Below, one piece after another: positions 45,846 to 55,110 of a stretch of 64,000 bases of DNA (the stretch's first letter is position 1; every line of letters begins with the position of its first letter). Under the pieces are notes generated by a model. That model did not search any database. It was not told where the DNA came from and saw only the letters and a program-made list of their open reading frames with translations. The stretch spans positions 1,382,722 through 1,446,721 of the forward strand of contig NZ_CP049865.1 in assembly GCF_011393335.1 (NCBI RefSeq), read 5' to 3'. The translations under genes and the position numbers were made by a program. The DNA is from Propioniciclava coleopterorum (GTDB lineage: Bacteria; Actinomycetota; Actinomycetes; Propionibacteriales; Propionibacteriaceae).

Positions 45846-46276
45846 CAGGCGTTCTTGTCGCGCTCGCGCAGCGACTGGATGAACCCCGCGTCGATCGAGC
45901 TGCCGCCGCGCGGCGCCTCGCCCTCGTCGTACTCCTCCGACCCGTCGGGTCGGTTGTCCCAGCGGCTGGTGTCCAGCGAGCGGTCGCGGTCGACGAGCGA
46001 GTCGCGGCTGAAGAACGTGCGCGGCTGGTCCACGGCGTCCGGGCGGGCGTCGGCCGCCTCGGCGATGGCGCTGGACCAGCTGTCGGCCTCGACGCCGCCG
46101 GCGTCGCCCCGGGACGCGGGGGCGGCCGGCGCACCGCCGGAGATCGGCGGCGCCTGCCGAGAGGCGTCGACCGGCGTGCGGCGGTTGGCGCGCTTGGAGG
46201 CGAGGAACAGCACCGCGGCCAGCACGACGAGCACGATCAGGCCGACGATGATGATCGCGCCGAAATTCCCACTCAT
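45845..46276 (-). CDS. small membrane-anchored protein, unknown
   Basis: A 143-residue protein with one N-terminal helix (AIIIVGLIVLVVLAAVLFLA), then a basic stop-transfer and a polar, acidic, disordered cytoplasmic part ending SIDAGFIQSLRERDKNA. I do not recognise a family. It is translationally coupled to the PPDK regulator (stop and start overlap), which suggests a shared role. Confidence 0.7.
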   Translation of the reverse strand: MSGNFGAIIIVGLIVLVVLAAVLFLASKRANRRTPVDASRQAPPISGGAPAAPASRGDAGGVEADSWSSAIAEAADARPDAVDQPRTFFSRDSLVDRDRSLDTSRWDNRPDGSEEYDEGEAPRGGSSIDAGFIQSLRERDKNA

Positions 46277-46368
46277 CTGGGTCGCCTCCTTGCACCGGGG
46301 TTCAGTGCCGCCAGTCTAGGACGCCCCTGGAAGCCCGGCTCCACCCTCGGCAGGTTTAGTCTGTCCCG

Positions 46369-47227
46369 ATGGCATCGCTCAGCGTCCGCACCCTGGCGCC
46401 CGACATGGACGCCCGCGTCGTCGCGGAGATCGACCGACGCCTGGCCTCGGTCGAGCGCGAGCACGACGTCCGGGTCGCATGGGCCATCGAGTCGGGATCC
46501 CGCGCGTGGGGCTTCCCGTCCCCGACAGCGACTACGACTGCCGGTTCCTCTACGTGCGCCGCACCGAGGACTACCTGTCGCCCTGGCCGCGGCGCGACGT
46601 GATCGAGACCCCGCTGGACGCCGTGTTCGACGTCAACGGCTGGGACCTGATCAAGGCCGTCCGGCTCGCCACCGGCGGGAACGCGACGGTCAACGAGTGG
46701 CTGCGCTCCCCCTCGTCTACGGCGGGGACCCCGCGTTCCGCGACGAATTGCTCGCCCTGGTCGACGCCGTCACCGACCGCGGCCGACTCCGCAGCCACTA
46801 CCTGCACCTGGGCAGGCGCCAGCGCGACCTGGCCCTGGCCGGCGGCGAGGTGCGGCTGAAGCGGCTGTTCTACGCCCTGCGTCCCGCGGCGGCGCTGGCA
46901 TGGCTGGACGCCCACCCGACCGGGACGCCTCCGATGCGGCTGCAGGAACTGCTGACCGGGGCGGACGCCCCCGCGGCGCTGCGCGAGGCCGTCGACGCGC
47001 TGGTCGCGCAGAAGGCGGTCACCCGCGAGCTCGGCACCGGCGCCGTCCCGACGCTGGTGGCCGACTACGTCGCCGCCCACCTGGACGCCGACCCGCCCAC
47101 ACCCGGGCCTCCCGATCCGGGTGTGCGCGCGGCGGCCGACGAGGCGTTCCGCAGGCTGCTGCGCTTCGGCCCCGGAGACGCAAGCGGGTGTCTCGACGCC
47201 GTGGCAACTCGGCAACCTTTGGTCTGA
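46369..47227 (+). CDS. nucleotidyltransferase superfamily protein (two one-base frameshifts)
   Basis: Conceptually 286 residues of the RlaP/YcgL-like polymerase-beta nucleotidyltransferase family. The active site [10 protein letters not shown] and [12 protein letters not shown] is split by a frame change at the CCCC of 46520-46523. A second change at CCCCC (46708-46712) separates NEWLRSP from [14 protein letters not shown]. The rest ([28 protein letters not shown]) is typical. Adding one C at each site gives a single frame of 287 codons (859+2 bases). Double homopolymer error is likelier than a pseudogene. Substrate unknown. Confidence 0.8.
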
Positions 47228-47251
47228 CCAATCCCCTACTCGGTGTAGTAT
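47219..47251 (+). promoter_or_regulatory. pfl operon promoter with PdhR/LldR-type operator
   Basis: TTGGTCTGACCAA (47219-47231) is a perfect palindrome matching the TGGTNNNACCA sites of pyruvate- or lactate-sensing GntR regulators. It overlaps a -35 like CTGACC (47224-47229), 16 bases before TAGTAT (47246-47251). It also covers the stop of the preceding gene. Confidence 0.6.
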
Positions 47252-47365
47252 TAGTTCCGAAGCGCTGGTTCACCGCGACAGTGGATGGGGCGGACGATCC
47301 CCCTCCCCCACTCCTTGCAGCAGCGGGCGACGGCGCACCCAGAGGAACCCGTGTCGAGGAGAATC

Positions 47366-49635
47366 ATGACGGTCGAAGCCCCACAAGGGACGACATCACC
47401 AGCAACGATCCCTGGGAGGGCTTCACGCCCGGCCCGTGGTGCAGCACGATCGACGTGCGCGACTTCATCCTGGCCAACTACACCCCCTACACCGGCGACG
47501 CCGCCTTCTTGGCCGGACCAACCGAGAAGACCCTCACCGTCTGGGAGACGCTGCAGCGCGACTTCCTCTCCGTCGAGCGCGCCAAGCGCGTCTACGACGT
47601 CGAGACCCACATCCCCGCCGACGTGGACGCCTTCCCGGCCGGCTACATCTGCGAGGGCGACGACGTGATCGTCGGCCTGCAGACCGACACGCCGCTCAAG
47701 CGCCCGATGATGCCCGCCGGCGGCTGGCGCATGGTCGAGACCGCCATCCGGGAGGCCGGGCTGGAGCCCGACGAGCGGGTCAAGGAGATCTTCACCAAGT
47801 ACCGCAAGACGCACAACGAGGCCGTCTTCGACATGTACACCCCGCGCATCCGCGCCGCCCGCAGCAGCCACATCATCACCGGCCTGCCGGACGCCTACGG
47901 GCGCGGCCGGATCATCGGCGACTACCGCCGCGTCGCCCTCTACGGCGTGGACGCGCTGATCGCGGCCAAGCAGGCCGACAAGGACGCGGTCGCCGACCAG
48001 CCGTTCAGCGAGAACTGGGCGCGCTACCGCGAGGAGCACTCCGAGCAGATCAAGGCCCTGAAGAAGCTGAAGAACCTCGGCGAGAGCTACGGCTTCGACC
48101 TCGGCCGTCCCGCGCGCACCTACGCCGAGGCCGTCCAGTGGACGTACCTGGCGTACCTGGCCAGCGTGAAGAGCCAGGACGGCGCCGCCATGAGCATCGG
48201 CAGGCTGTCGGGCTTCTTCGACGTCTACGCCGAGCGCGACCTGGCCGCCGGCATCATCGACGAGTCCGGCGTCCAGGAGATCATGGACGCCCTGATCACC
48301 AAGCTGCGCATCGTGCGCTTCCTGCGCACGATCGACTACGACCAGATCTTCTCCGGCGACCCGTACTGGGCCACGTGGTCCGACGCGGGCTTCGCCAACG
48401 ACGGCCGCACCCTCGTGACCCGGACCAGCTTCCGGCTGCTGCAGACGCTGCGGAACCTCGGCCCGGCGCCCGAGCCGAACATCACCATCTACTGGGATCC
48501 GAAGCTGCCCGAGGGCTACAAGGCGTTCTGCGCGGAGATCTCGATCGAGACCTCGGCGATCCAGTACGAGGCCGACGCCGCGATCCGCGCGCACTGGGGC
48601 GACGACACCGCCATCGCGTGCTGCGTCTCCCCGATGGCCATCGGCAAGCAGATGCAGTTCTTCGGCGCCCGGCTCAACTCGGCCAAGACCCTGCTCTACG
48701 CCATCAACGGCGGCCGCGACGAGGTGTCCGGCAAGCTGATCGTCCCCGACCACACCGGCGTCGAGGGCGACGGGCCGCTCGACTTCGACACCGTGTGGGC
48801 CAAGTACGACCGGATGCTCGACTGGGCGGTGGAGACCTACGTCGAGGCGCTCAACATCATCCACTACAGCCACGACAAGTACGCCTACGAGGCCATGGAG
48901 ATGGCCCTGCACGACGACGAGATCATCCGCACGATGGGCTGCGGCATCGCCGGGCTGTCGATCGTCGCCGACTCGCTGGCCGCGATCAAGTACGCGACCG
49001 TGACCCCGGTGCGCGACGAGACCGGTCTGGTCGTCGACTACGTCACCGCCGGCGACTTCCCGAAGTACGGCAACGACGACGACCGCGCCGACGAGATCGC
49101 GCAGCTCGTGGTCAAGACCGTCATGGGCAAGATCCGGGCCATCAGGATGTACCGCGACGCCGTCCCGACGCAGTCGGTGCTGACGATCACCTCCAACGTG
49201 GTCTACGGCAAGGCGACCGGCTCGTTCCCGTCGGGCCACCGGGCCGGCACCCCGTTCGCGCCGGGCGCGAACCCGGAGAACGGGGCGGACACCCACGGCA
49301 TGGTCGCCTCCATGATGAGCGTCGGCAAGCTCGACTACGACGACGCGCTGGACGGCATCTCGCTGACCAACACCATCACCCCTCCGGCCCTGGGCCGCAC
49401 CGAGGCCGAGCGCGTCACGAACCTGGTCGGCATCCTCGACGCCGGCTTCGGCGAAGGGCTCTACCACGCCAACATCAACGTCCTGAACCGCGAGACGCTG
49501 CTGGATGCGATGGAGAACCCGGAGAACTACCCGCAGCTCACGATCCGCGTGTCCGGCTACGCCGTGAACTTCGTGAAGCTGACCCGCGAGCAGCAGCTCG
49601 ACGTGCTGTCCCGCACCTTCCACGAGGCTCTTTGA
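47366..49635 (+). CDS. pflB: formate C-acetyltransferase (pyruvate formate-lyase), frameshift at codon 5-6
   Basis: A glycyl-radical enzyme of about 756 residues splitting pyruvate and CoA into acetyl-CoA and formate without oxygen. The catalytic cysteine pair is in [22 protein letters not shown] and the radical glycine in [10 protein letters not shown], 25 residues or so from the end. The ATG at 47366 has GAGGAG upstream and begins MTVEAP, but the known N-terminus ([18 protein letters not shown]) is in another frame. One extra base in CCCC at 47379-47382 repairs it. pflA and focA follow in the same operon. Confidence 0.95.
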
Positions 49636-49717
49636 CCATGAGCCCCGACCGTGGCGCGGCGGTTCCCGGGGGCGACCCCGGGGCCGTCGTGCCGCCCCCT
49701 CCCCCGTCCGGGCGTCC

Positions 49718-50512
49718 ATGCTGGGCGGCATCCCCGTCGCGGACCACCTCGGCCGCTCCGAGCTGCTGCTGGCGCAGCGCTCGGGCGAGGTCGGCTCGGT
49801 GCACAGCTGGGAGCTCGTGACGGCCGTCGACGGCCCGGGCACCCGGATGACGACCTTCGTGGCCGGCTGCCCGCTGCGCTGCCTGTACTGCCACAACCCC
49901 GACACCATGGCGGCCAACCGCGGCGTACCGGTGCTCGCGGACGACCTGCTCGCGCGCATCAGGCGCTACCGCGGCGTGTTCCGCGCCACCGGCGGCGGCA
50001 TCACGCTCTCGGGCGGGGAGATCCTGCAGCAGCCGGCCTTCGCGGCCCGCATCCTGCGCGGCGCCAAGGCGATGGGCGTCCACACCGCGATCGACACCTC
50101 CGGGTTCCTGGGCGCGAACGCGTCCGACGAGATGCTGGACGACGTGGACCTCGTCCTGCTGGACGTCAAGGCCGGCGACGAGACCACCTACCACCGCGTC
50201 ACCGGACGCCGGCTGCAGCCCACGCTCGACTTCGGCCGCCGCCTCGCCGAGCGGGGCATCGAGATCTGGATCCGGTTCGTGCTGGTCCCGGGCCTGACCG
50301 ACAACCCCGCCACCATCGGGCCCATCGCCGACTACGCCGCCTCCCTGGCGACGGTGTCGCGCGTCGAGGTGCTGCCGTTCCACCAGATGGGCCGCGACAA
50401 GTGGGCCGAGCTGGGGCTGAGCTACGAGCTCGAGGACGCCCGCCCGCCCGAGGCGTCCGAGGTCGAGGCCGTCCGCGCGATCTTCCGTTCCCGCGGCCTG
50501 ACGGTGCACTGA
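49718..50512 (+). CDS. pflA: pyruvate formate-lyase-activating enzyme
   Basis: A 264-residue radical-SAM enzyme that places the glycyl radical on PflB. The iron-sulfur motif CPLRCLYCHNPD (CxxxCxxC) is near residue 51, followed by GGGITLSGGE and IDTSGF, both SAM-contact regions. The start at 49718 lacks a ribosome site. A better-placed ATG at 49638, two bases after the pflB stop, is in another frame; one extra C at CGTCCATG (about 49713-49717) would join it, giving a Pro/Gly-rich 27-residue extension. Both are possible. Confidence 0.92.
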   Translation: MLGGIPVADHLGRSELLLAQRSGEVGSVHSWELVTAVDGPGTRMTTFVAGCPLRCLYCHNPDTMAANRGVPVLADDLLARIRRYRGVFRATGGGITLSGGEILQQPAFAARILRGAKAMGVHTAIDTSGFLGANASDEMLDDVDLVLLDVKAGDETTYHRVTGRRLQPTLDFGRRLAERGIEIWIRFVLVPGLTDNPATIGPIADYAASLATVSRVEVLPFHQMGRDKWAELGLSYELEDARPPEASEVEAVRAIFRSRGLTVH

Positions 50513-50522
50513 GGGCGCGGTG

Positions 50523-51356
50523 ATGGGTATGAGCACGCGGGAGGCGTCCGCAGCCGCGGCGTCCGGGTTCGTTCCGACGGTCCAGGGCGTCCTGGACAAG
50601 AAGATGGGGCTGCTGGAGGGCGACCCCGTCCGCTACTTCGTCAAAGCCGGGCTGGCGGGCGTCCTGATCTCGCTGATGGTCCTGGCGAACTACCACGTGG
50701 CCGGCCTGTTCGCGGCGTCCGGGATGCCGGGCGGGGCCGCGCTGGGCAAGGTCGCCGGCGCGGGCGTGTTCGGGTTCGCGCTGGTGTTCATCTACTTCCT
50801 GGGCGCAGAGCTGGCCACCTCGACCATGATGGTGGCCGGGGTCGGTGCGTTCACCCGCCGCCTCAGCCAGGGCCGGTTCTGGAAGCTGCTGGTGGCCTGC
50901 ATGCTGGGCAACGGGCTGGGCAGCGTGGTGATCGCGGTGCTGGCCCGGTTCTCGACCGTGATGACCGGCTCGACCCTGGACCACCTGGCCCACGTCACCG
51001 AGACGAAGCTGTCCTACCTGGAGGCGGGCTGGTTCGGGTACGCCGACCTGTTCGTCCGGGCCATCCTGTGCAACCTGCTGATCAACCTGGCGATGGCCGT
51101 GGTCTACAACGGCTCGGTGCGCTCGGGCTTCGGCAAGGCGCTGGCCATGTGGGCCTCGGTGATCGTGTTCGTGGTGATGGGCTACGAGCACTCCGTCGCG
51201 AACGCCGGGTTGTTCCTCGCCTACGGCATGGTCGCCCCGATCGACTGGGTCGCGGCCCTGGTCGCGGTGTCCGTCGCCTTCCTGGGCAACACCGTCGGCG
51301 GCGCGGTGTTCGTCGGCGTCCCGTACGCCTACCTGGGCACCACGCGCTCCCACTGA
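50523..51356 (+). CDS. focA: formate/nitrite transporter family protein (formate channel)
   Basis: A 277-residue channel with six helices. The family shows VRYFVKAGLAGVLISLMVLANYHVAG, the NGLGSVV and LCNLLINLA turns, the signature GYEHSVANAG, and a final LGNTVGGAVFVGVPYAYLG. It exports formate made by PflB, or imports it, in a pH-dependent way. It is the third gene of the pfl operon, 10 bases after pflA. Alternative starts (GTG 50520, ATG 50529) differ by a residue or two. Confidence 0.92.
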   Translation: MGMSTREASAAAASGFVPTVQGVLDKKMGLLEGDPVRYFVKAGLAGVLISLMVLANYHVAGLFAASGMPGGAALGKVAGAGVFGFALVFIYFLGAELATSTMMVAGVGAFTRRLSQGRFWKLLVACMLGNGLGSVVIAVLARFSTVMTGSTLDHLAHVTETKLSYLEAGWFGYADLFVRAILCNLLINLAMAVVYNGSVRSGFGKALAMWASVIVFVVMGYEHSVANAGLFLAYGMVAPIDWVAALVAVSVAFLGNTVGGAVFVGVPYAYLGTTRSH

Positions 51357-51446
51357 CCCGGCCCGCCGCTCCCACTGACCCGGGGGCCGCTCGGCTGACC
51401 CGTCCGCCCGCTCCCCTGACCCGGCCAGACCCGCTCGCACTGACCG
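51344..51446 (+). repeat. five imperfect ~21-bp tandem repeats copying the focA 3' end
   Basis: The end of focA with its stop (CGCTCCCACTGACCCGG) is repeated downstream four more times with decreasing fidelity; CTGAC(C) recurs at 51353, 51375, 51395, 51416 and 51440. Confidence 0.7.
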
Positions 51447-51516
51447 GCCAGGTCAGGTCCCACCTACCCGCTCGACCCGTCCCCCCTCGGGCGGCCCGGC
51501 GATCGTCGGTCTCAGC

Positions 51517-51607
51517 CTGTGCAGGATCTGCACCTCGATGCGGCGGCAGAATCCGCGACACGGGGGAAAGCGGACGCCGCGTCCATCGAGACACCGATCC
51601 TGCACAG
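51517..51607. repeat. 91-bp near-perfect long hairpin
   Basis: 24-base arms (51517-51540 and 51584-51607) match at 12 outer and 7 inner positions around a five-base mismatched block. Further weaker pairing runs inward to a CCGC/GCGG stem. The left arm contains its own palindrome GTGCAGGATCTGCAC (51519-51533). It lies in the 402-base gap between the convergent focA and AhpD-like genes; otherwise nothing coding is seen there. Confidence 0.7.
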
Positions 51608-51758
51608 ACCCCCGCCCAAGCCTCGCGCAGGACCCCCGGCCCCGCGCCCGTGCGGAATATGCCGAGATTGAGCATCGACCCGCGTTTGCCCTCGTCGGGA
51701 TCCTCCGCCGGCAATCTGGACACACGTTCGCACGGTCCCCCTGAAGCAGCGCCGCCGT

Positions 51759-52340
51759 TCAGGAGCCGACCGGGCGCCCCACCACGAGCGGGGCGAGGAT
51801 CTCCGGGGCGAAGCCCGCTGCGGTCTGCGGATCGAGCTGCGCACCGAGGCCGTCCAGCACCCGGGTGAAGAAGGCGCGCGCGGCGGCGGCCATCACCACG
51901 TCGGCGACGTCCGCGTCGGTGAGGCCGAGGGCGCGGAGGGCGTCCACGTCGTCCTGCTGCACGGAGGCCGCGTCGACGGCCACCTTCGCCGCGAAGGCGA
52001 GCACCGCGGCGTCGACTTCCGTCAGGGCCTCGGGGTGGCGGGCGATCGCCTCGACGGTGGCCTGGTCGCCGCACACGTCCCGCAGGAACGAGGCGTGCGC
52101 CACCGTGCAGTAGGTGGAGCGCAGGGCTCGGGCGGCGCCGAGGGTGGCCAGCTCGTAGCGGCGGCGGTCCATGCCGGAACGCACCGTCGACGCGAGCGCC
52201 GACCAGGCCGCCGCGACGTCGGGCCGCGTGGTGAAGCAGCCGGCGTAGTCGGGAAGGAAACCCCACGCCTTGCGCTCGGACGCGTACCAGTCGGCCAGCG
52301 CGCCGGTCGCCTCGGCCTCGGGGATCACAGAGATGAACAT
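51759..52340 (-). CDS. carboxymuconolactone decarboxylase/AhpD-like peroxidase-family protein
   Basis: A 193-residue helical protein. The redox motif ALRSTYCTVAHASFLRDVCGD places a cysteine and histidine in the CxxxH-type position of AhpD-like proteins, although the usual first cysteine of CxxC is replaced. Family members reduce peroxides or act in aromatic metabolism. A single gene with no linked oxidoreductase. Confidence 0.82.
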   Translation of the reverse strand: MFISVIPEAEATGALADWYASERKAWGFLPDYAGCFTTRPDVAAAWSALASTVRSGMDRRRYELATLGAARALRSTYCTVAHASFLRDVCGDQATVEAIARHPEALTEVDAAVLAFAAKVAVDAASVQQDDVDALRALGLTDADVADVVMAAAARAFFTRVLDGLGAQLDPQTAAGFAPEILAPLVVGRPVGS

Positions 52341-52532
52341 GACCCCAGGGTGCGCCTCATCCGGGGCAGGTCCCAGGTGGAGGCCACCCCCGTCCGCAGG
52401 AGGCAGGCAGAGGTGGACGGTTCGCGGCCGACGGCTGGCACACTCCCTCCATGAGGACGGCCACCGAGGTGTGATGCGCGGCCCCCGGCGATCGAGCGAC
52501 GGATTCCGCGCACGCCGGCTGAGGACGTCCGC

Positions 52533-53186
52533 TCAGTACACCATCGCCCTGAGCTCGGCGAGGGTCTGCTGCCGGGGCGTGTAGTCGACATGCTGCTGGA
52601 ACAGGACGCCCGGGCCGTAGGCGGCGTCGGCGGCGGCGGGGATGTCCAGCGCGCGGAGGTAGCGCAGCAGCATCGGGCCGTCGAAGCGCTCCCGCTTGAG
52701 CCGGGCGGTGTAGCGGTCGGTCTCCTCGAACGGGAACGGCGTGCCGCTCTCGCGCCAGAACCAGCGTCCGTCGGCGGCGTCCGCGGAGATGCTGCGGATG
52801 CCCATCAGGGGCGGCCTCCCGCCGGGCCCGTGGACCCACAGCTGGGTGGACTGGTGCCCGGGGCCGTGCCGCGGGGTGTGGATGGCGACCACGCAGGTGA
52901 TCCCCAGCCGTAGCCCGAGGCCGCCGCCGATCGCCGTGGGGTCGCCGCCGCCGATGAAGTTGTTCAGGTAGGCGGTCCAGCGGCCGCAGGGCAGGATCAG
53001 CTCCCGCGTCCAGGGCGCCTCGAACGGCATCAGGGCGTCCAGGGCGTCCGGGAGTCGGCCGACGGAGCGCATGCCGCGCTTCGAGCGGTGCGGGAAGCGC
53101 AGGATCTCGGCCTGGACCACGTCGAGGGGCGCGTCCAGGAACTGCACCGACCAGCCGATCGGGTTCTCCCCCAGCAGAGTGCCCAT
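52533..53186 (-). CDS. conserved hypothetical cytosolic protein
   Basis: A 217-residue protein starting MGTLLGENPIGWSVQFLDAPL after a strong GGGGAGGG site. It is a mixed alpha/beta sequence with notable blocks LPCGRWTAYLNNFIGGGDPTA and HTPRHGPGHQSTQLWVHGP and an aromatic ending. No signal peptide or membrane segment. I do not recognise its family. Confidence 0.65.
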   Translation of the reverse strand: MGTLLGENPIGWSVQFLDAPLDVVQAEILRFPHRSKRGMRSVGRLPDALDALMPFEAPWTRELILPCGRWTAYLNNFIGGGDPTAIGGGLGLRLGITCVVAIHTPRHGPGHQSTQLWVHGPGGRPPLMGIRSISADAADGRWFWRESGTPFPFEETDRYTARLKRERFDGPMLLRYLRALDIPAAADAAYGPGVLFQQHVDYTPRQQTLAELRAMVY

Positions 53187-53198
53187 CTGTTCCCTCCC

Positions 53199-53351
53199 CT
53201 CAGTGTGCAGGCGTCCGCCCTCAGCAGTGCGCTGACCGCGTGCCGCACCAGCCTGCCGGCCGCCTGCCGCACTCGCCCGCCTGCCGGCTGCCGCCCCCTC
53301 AGCAGCGTGCCGACGGCGCCCCTCCCCATCCTGCCCGCTGCCGCCCCTCAG
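53199..53351 (-). repeat. degenerate repeats downstream of the diacylglycerol-kinase gene
   Basis: The leftward gene end GCTGAGGGGCGGCAGC recurs imperfectly, with CTGAG cores (CTCAG on the plus strand) at 53347, 53298, 53220 and 53199, mixed with CTGCCGG-type runs. Spacing is irregular, so this is weaker than the other 3'-end repeats. Confidence 0.5.
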
Positions 53352-54252
53352 CACCGGACCCGCAGCGCGCCCGGCAGCACGCGCAGCGCCATCCGGTCCC
53401 GTTCGCCGATGGGGTCACCATCGATCTGCGCCTCCACGGGTCGGGAGGCGCTGATCGTGAGCTCGGGCGTCTGCAGGCGCTGCAGCCGGCGGTGGCCGGC
53501 GCGGTGCCGGGTGCCGATGTCCAGGAGCACGGCGCCCCAGCCGCGCAGCCCGCGCGGGGCGACGATGATCACGTCCAGCAGGCCGTCGTCGACCTCGGCC
53601 CCCTGCAGCAACTCGATGCCGCCCTGCAGGGTGCCACAGTTGCCGACCACGACGGTGCGGGCGTGCTGGTGCACGGCCGGGCCGCCCCCGGTGGCGTCGG
53701 CGTCCACGGCGACCCGGAATCCCCGGTCGAACAGGTGCTTGCCGGCGGCCACCACGTAGGCGAGCCAGCCCACGACGCCCTTGAGGCGCTCGTTGGTGTC
53801 GGCCATGATCGCGCCGTCCAGCCCGAGGCCGGCCATGACGAGGAAGACCTCCTCCTTTCCGCTGCCGTCGTCGAGCTTCCCGACGTCGAGACGGCGCTCG
53901 GAGCCGGTGAGCAGGGCCTCGGTCGCCTCCTCGATCGAGGTGATGGGCAGGTCGAGGTTGCGCGCCAGCAGGTTCCCCGTGCCGCCGGGCAACAGCCCGA
54001 GCGCCGCGTCGGTGTCGAGCAGCCCGGCCGCGACCGCGCGGACCGTGCCGTCTCCCCCGAGGGACGCCACCACGTCGGCGCCGGCCTCCGCGGCCGCGCG
54101 CGCCTGGCCCTCGCCGGGGTCGTCCTCGGTGGTCTCGACGATCTCGGGAGGCTCCCAGCCGTGCCGGGCGCAGGCGTCCTCGAGGGTGCTGCGGATCGCA
54201 TCCAGGTCGTCGACCTTGGTGGGGTTCACGACGACGGTGAGTCGCGGGACAT
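53348..54252 (-). CDS. diacylglycerol kinase / lipid kinase family protein (frameshift at start)
   Basis: About 301 residues. The DAGK catalytic domain shows TVVVNPTK, then ASLGGDGTVRAVAAGL (GGDGT nucleotide motif) and LGLLPGGTGNLLARNLDLP. A C-terminal domain holds VEAQIDGDPIGE. It phosphorylates a lipid such as diacylglycerol or a sphingoid-like base. The ribosome site GAGGAGG and ATG at 54252 are one base out of frame with the body; an extra base in the GGG at 54246-54248 gives a continuous 302 codons. Confidence 0.87.
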
Positions 54253-54328
54253 GGGGATCGCCTCCTCGGAACGGATGGTCCAACCTGCCACACCGGACGT
54301 ACCCCCGGCCAGCGTCCCCGCTCGAGAG

Positions 54329-54423
54329 GGATGTCGTTCTGGTGCCCGGAGTCGGGGCGCGCGGGCGCGAACGGCCTTGTCGCGGGCGATCCGGGTGCGA
54401 CTGGCGGCACCAGGACGACATCC
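54329..54423. repeat. 95-bp long imperfect hairpin
   Basis: Arms 54329-54354 and 54398-54423 agree at 22 of 26 positions, with the outer 18 bases differing once. A smaller CGCGA/TCGCG stem lies inside. It sits between the GNAT gene's stop and the kinase start on the same strand, so it could end one transcript. Confidence 0.65.
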
Positions 54424-54478
54424 GGACCGCACGGGGCGGCGGCTCCCGGCGCGCCGCCGGCACGAGAATCACAAGCAT

Positions 54479-54494
54479 GTAGTTTTCCCCAGGA
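54479..54494 (+). repeat. 16-mer shared with 62052-62067
   Basis: TGTAGTTTTCCCCAGG occurs identically at 54479-54494 and 62052-62067, both times followed by C- or G-rich and GTGGA sequences. The right copy forms part of a terminator hairpin; the left lacks the opposite arm. Confidence 0.6.
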
Positions 54495-54540
54495 CTGTCC
54501 CCAGGTGTGGACGACGGGGCGACCCGGGCGCCGATCAGCG

Positions 54541-55110
54541 TCAGAGCATGCGCCGCATGACCAGGCGCGGCATCCGGCTCGCGACGGCGTCGGTGGTGCC
54601 GACCACCGCGAAGCCGGCCCGCTCGAACATGCTCCGCGTCCCGACGAACGCCATGGTCGTGTCCATCCGGCCCGGCGGGTCGACCGGGTACGCCTCGACC
54701 GCGGGCGCCCCGTTCGCGCGCGCCCAGCCGACCGCGCCCTCGAGCAGAGCGCCGGTGACGCCCTGACGCCGGTGCCCGCCGCGCACGACCACGCAGATGA
54801 TGCTCCACACGGGCAGGTCGTCCACCGGGCGGATCAGCCGGGACGCCGCGAGGCGCGGGATGTCGGCGCGGGGGCCGAGGTGGCACCAGCCGACCGGGAC
54901 GTCGTCGCGGTACGTCACGACGCCGGGCGGCGCCTCCCGGCAGACGGCGCGCATCGCCCGCTCGCGGGAGCCGCCGCCGAGTTCCTCGATCCGACGCGCG
55001 GGCAGCCGGTGCGACAGGCACCAGCAGTGCGTCTCCCGGCGGTTGGGGTTGATGACGTCGGCGAAGTCGTCGAACCGCTCGGGGGTGACCGGCTCGGTGC
55101 GCCAGGTCAT
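54541..55110 (-). CDS. GNAT-family N-acetyltransferase
   Basis: A 189-residue protein with a YRDDVPVGWCHLGPRADI entry sheet and the acetyl-CoA loop VVRGGHRRQGVTGALLEGAV (RRxGxTG). THCWCLSHRLP near the N-terminus resembles the actinobacterial subfamily of unknown substrate. Its ATG overlaps the stop of the upstream VOC gene (ATGA), so the two are co-translated. Confidence 0.85.
   Translation of the reverse strand: MTWRTEPVTPERFDDFADVINPNRRETHCWCLSHRLPARRIEELGGGSRERAMRAVCREAPPGVVTYRDDVPVGWCHLGPRADIPRLAASRLIRPVDDLPVWSIICVVVRGGHRRQGVTGALLEGAVGWARANGAPAVEAYPVDPPGRMDTTMAFVGTRSMFERAGFAVVGTTDAVASRMPRLVMRRML

Noticed and set aside
51453-51844. Small minus-strand frames in the gap after focA
   Set aside because: Cys/Arg-rich, no ribosome site, and they cross the long hairpin; likely chance frames.
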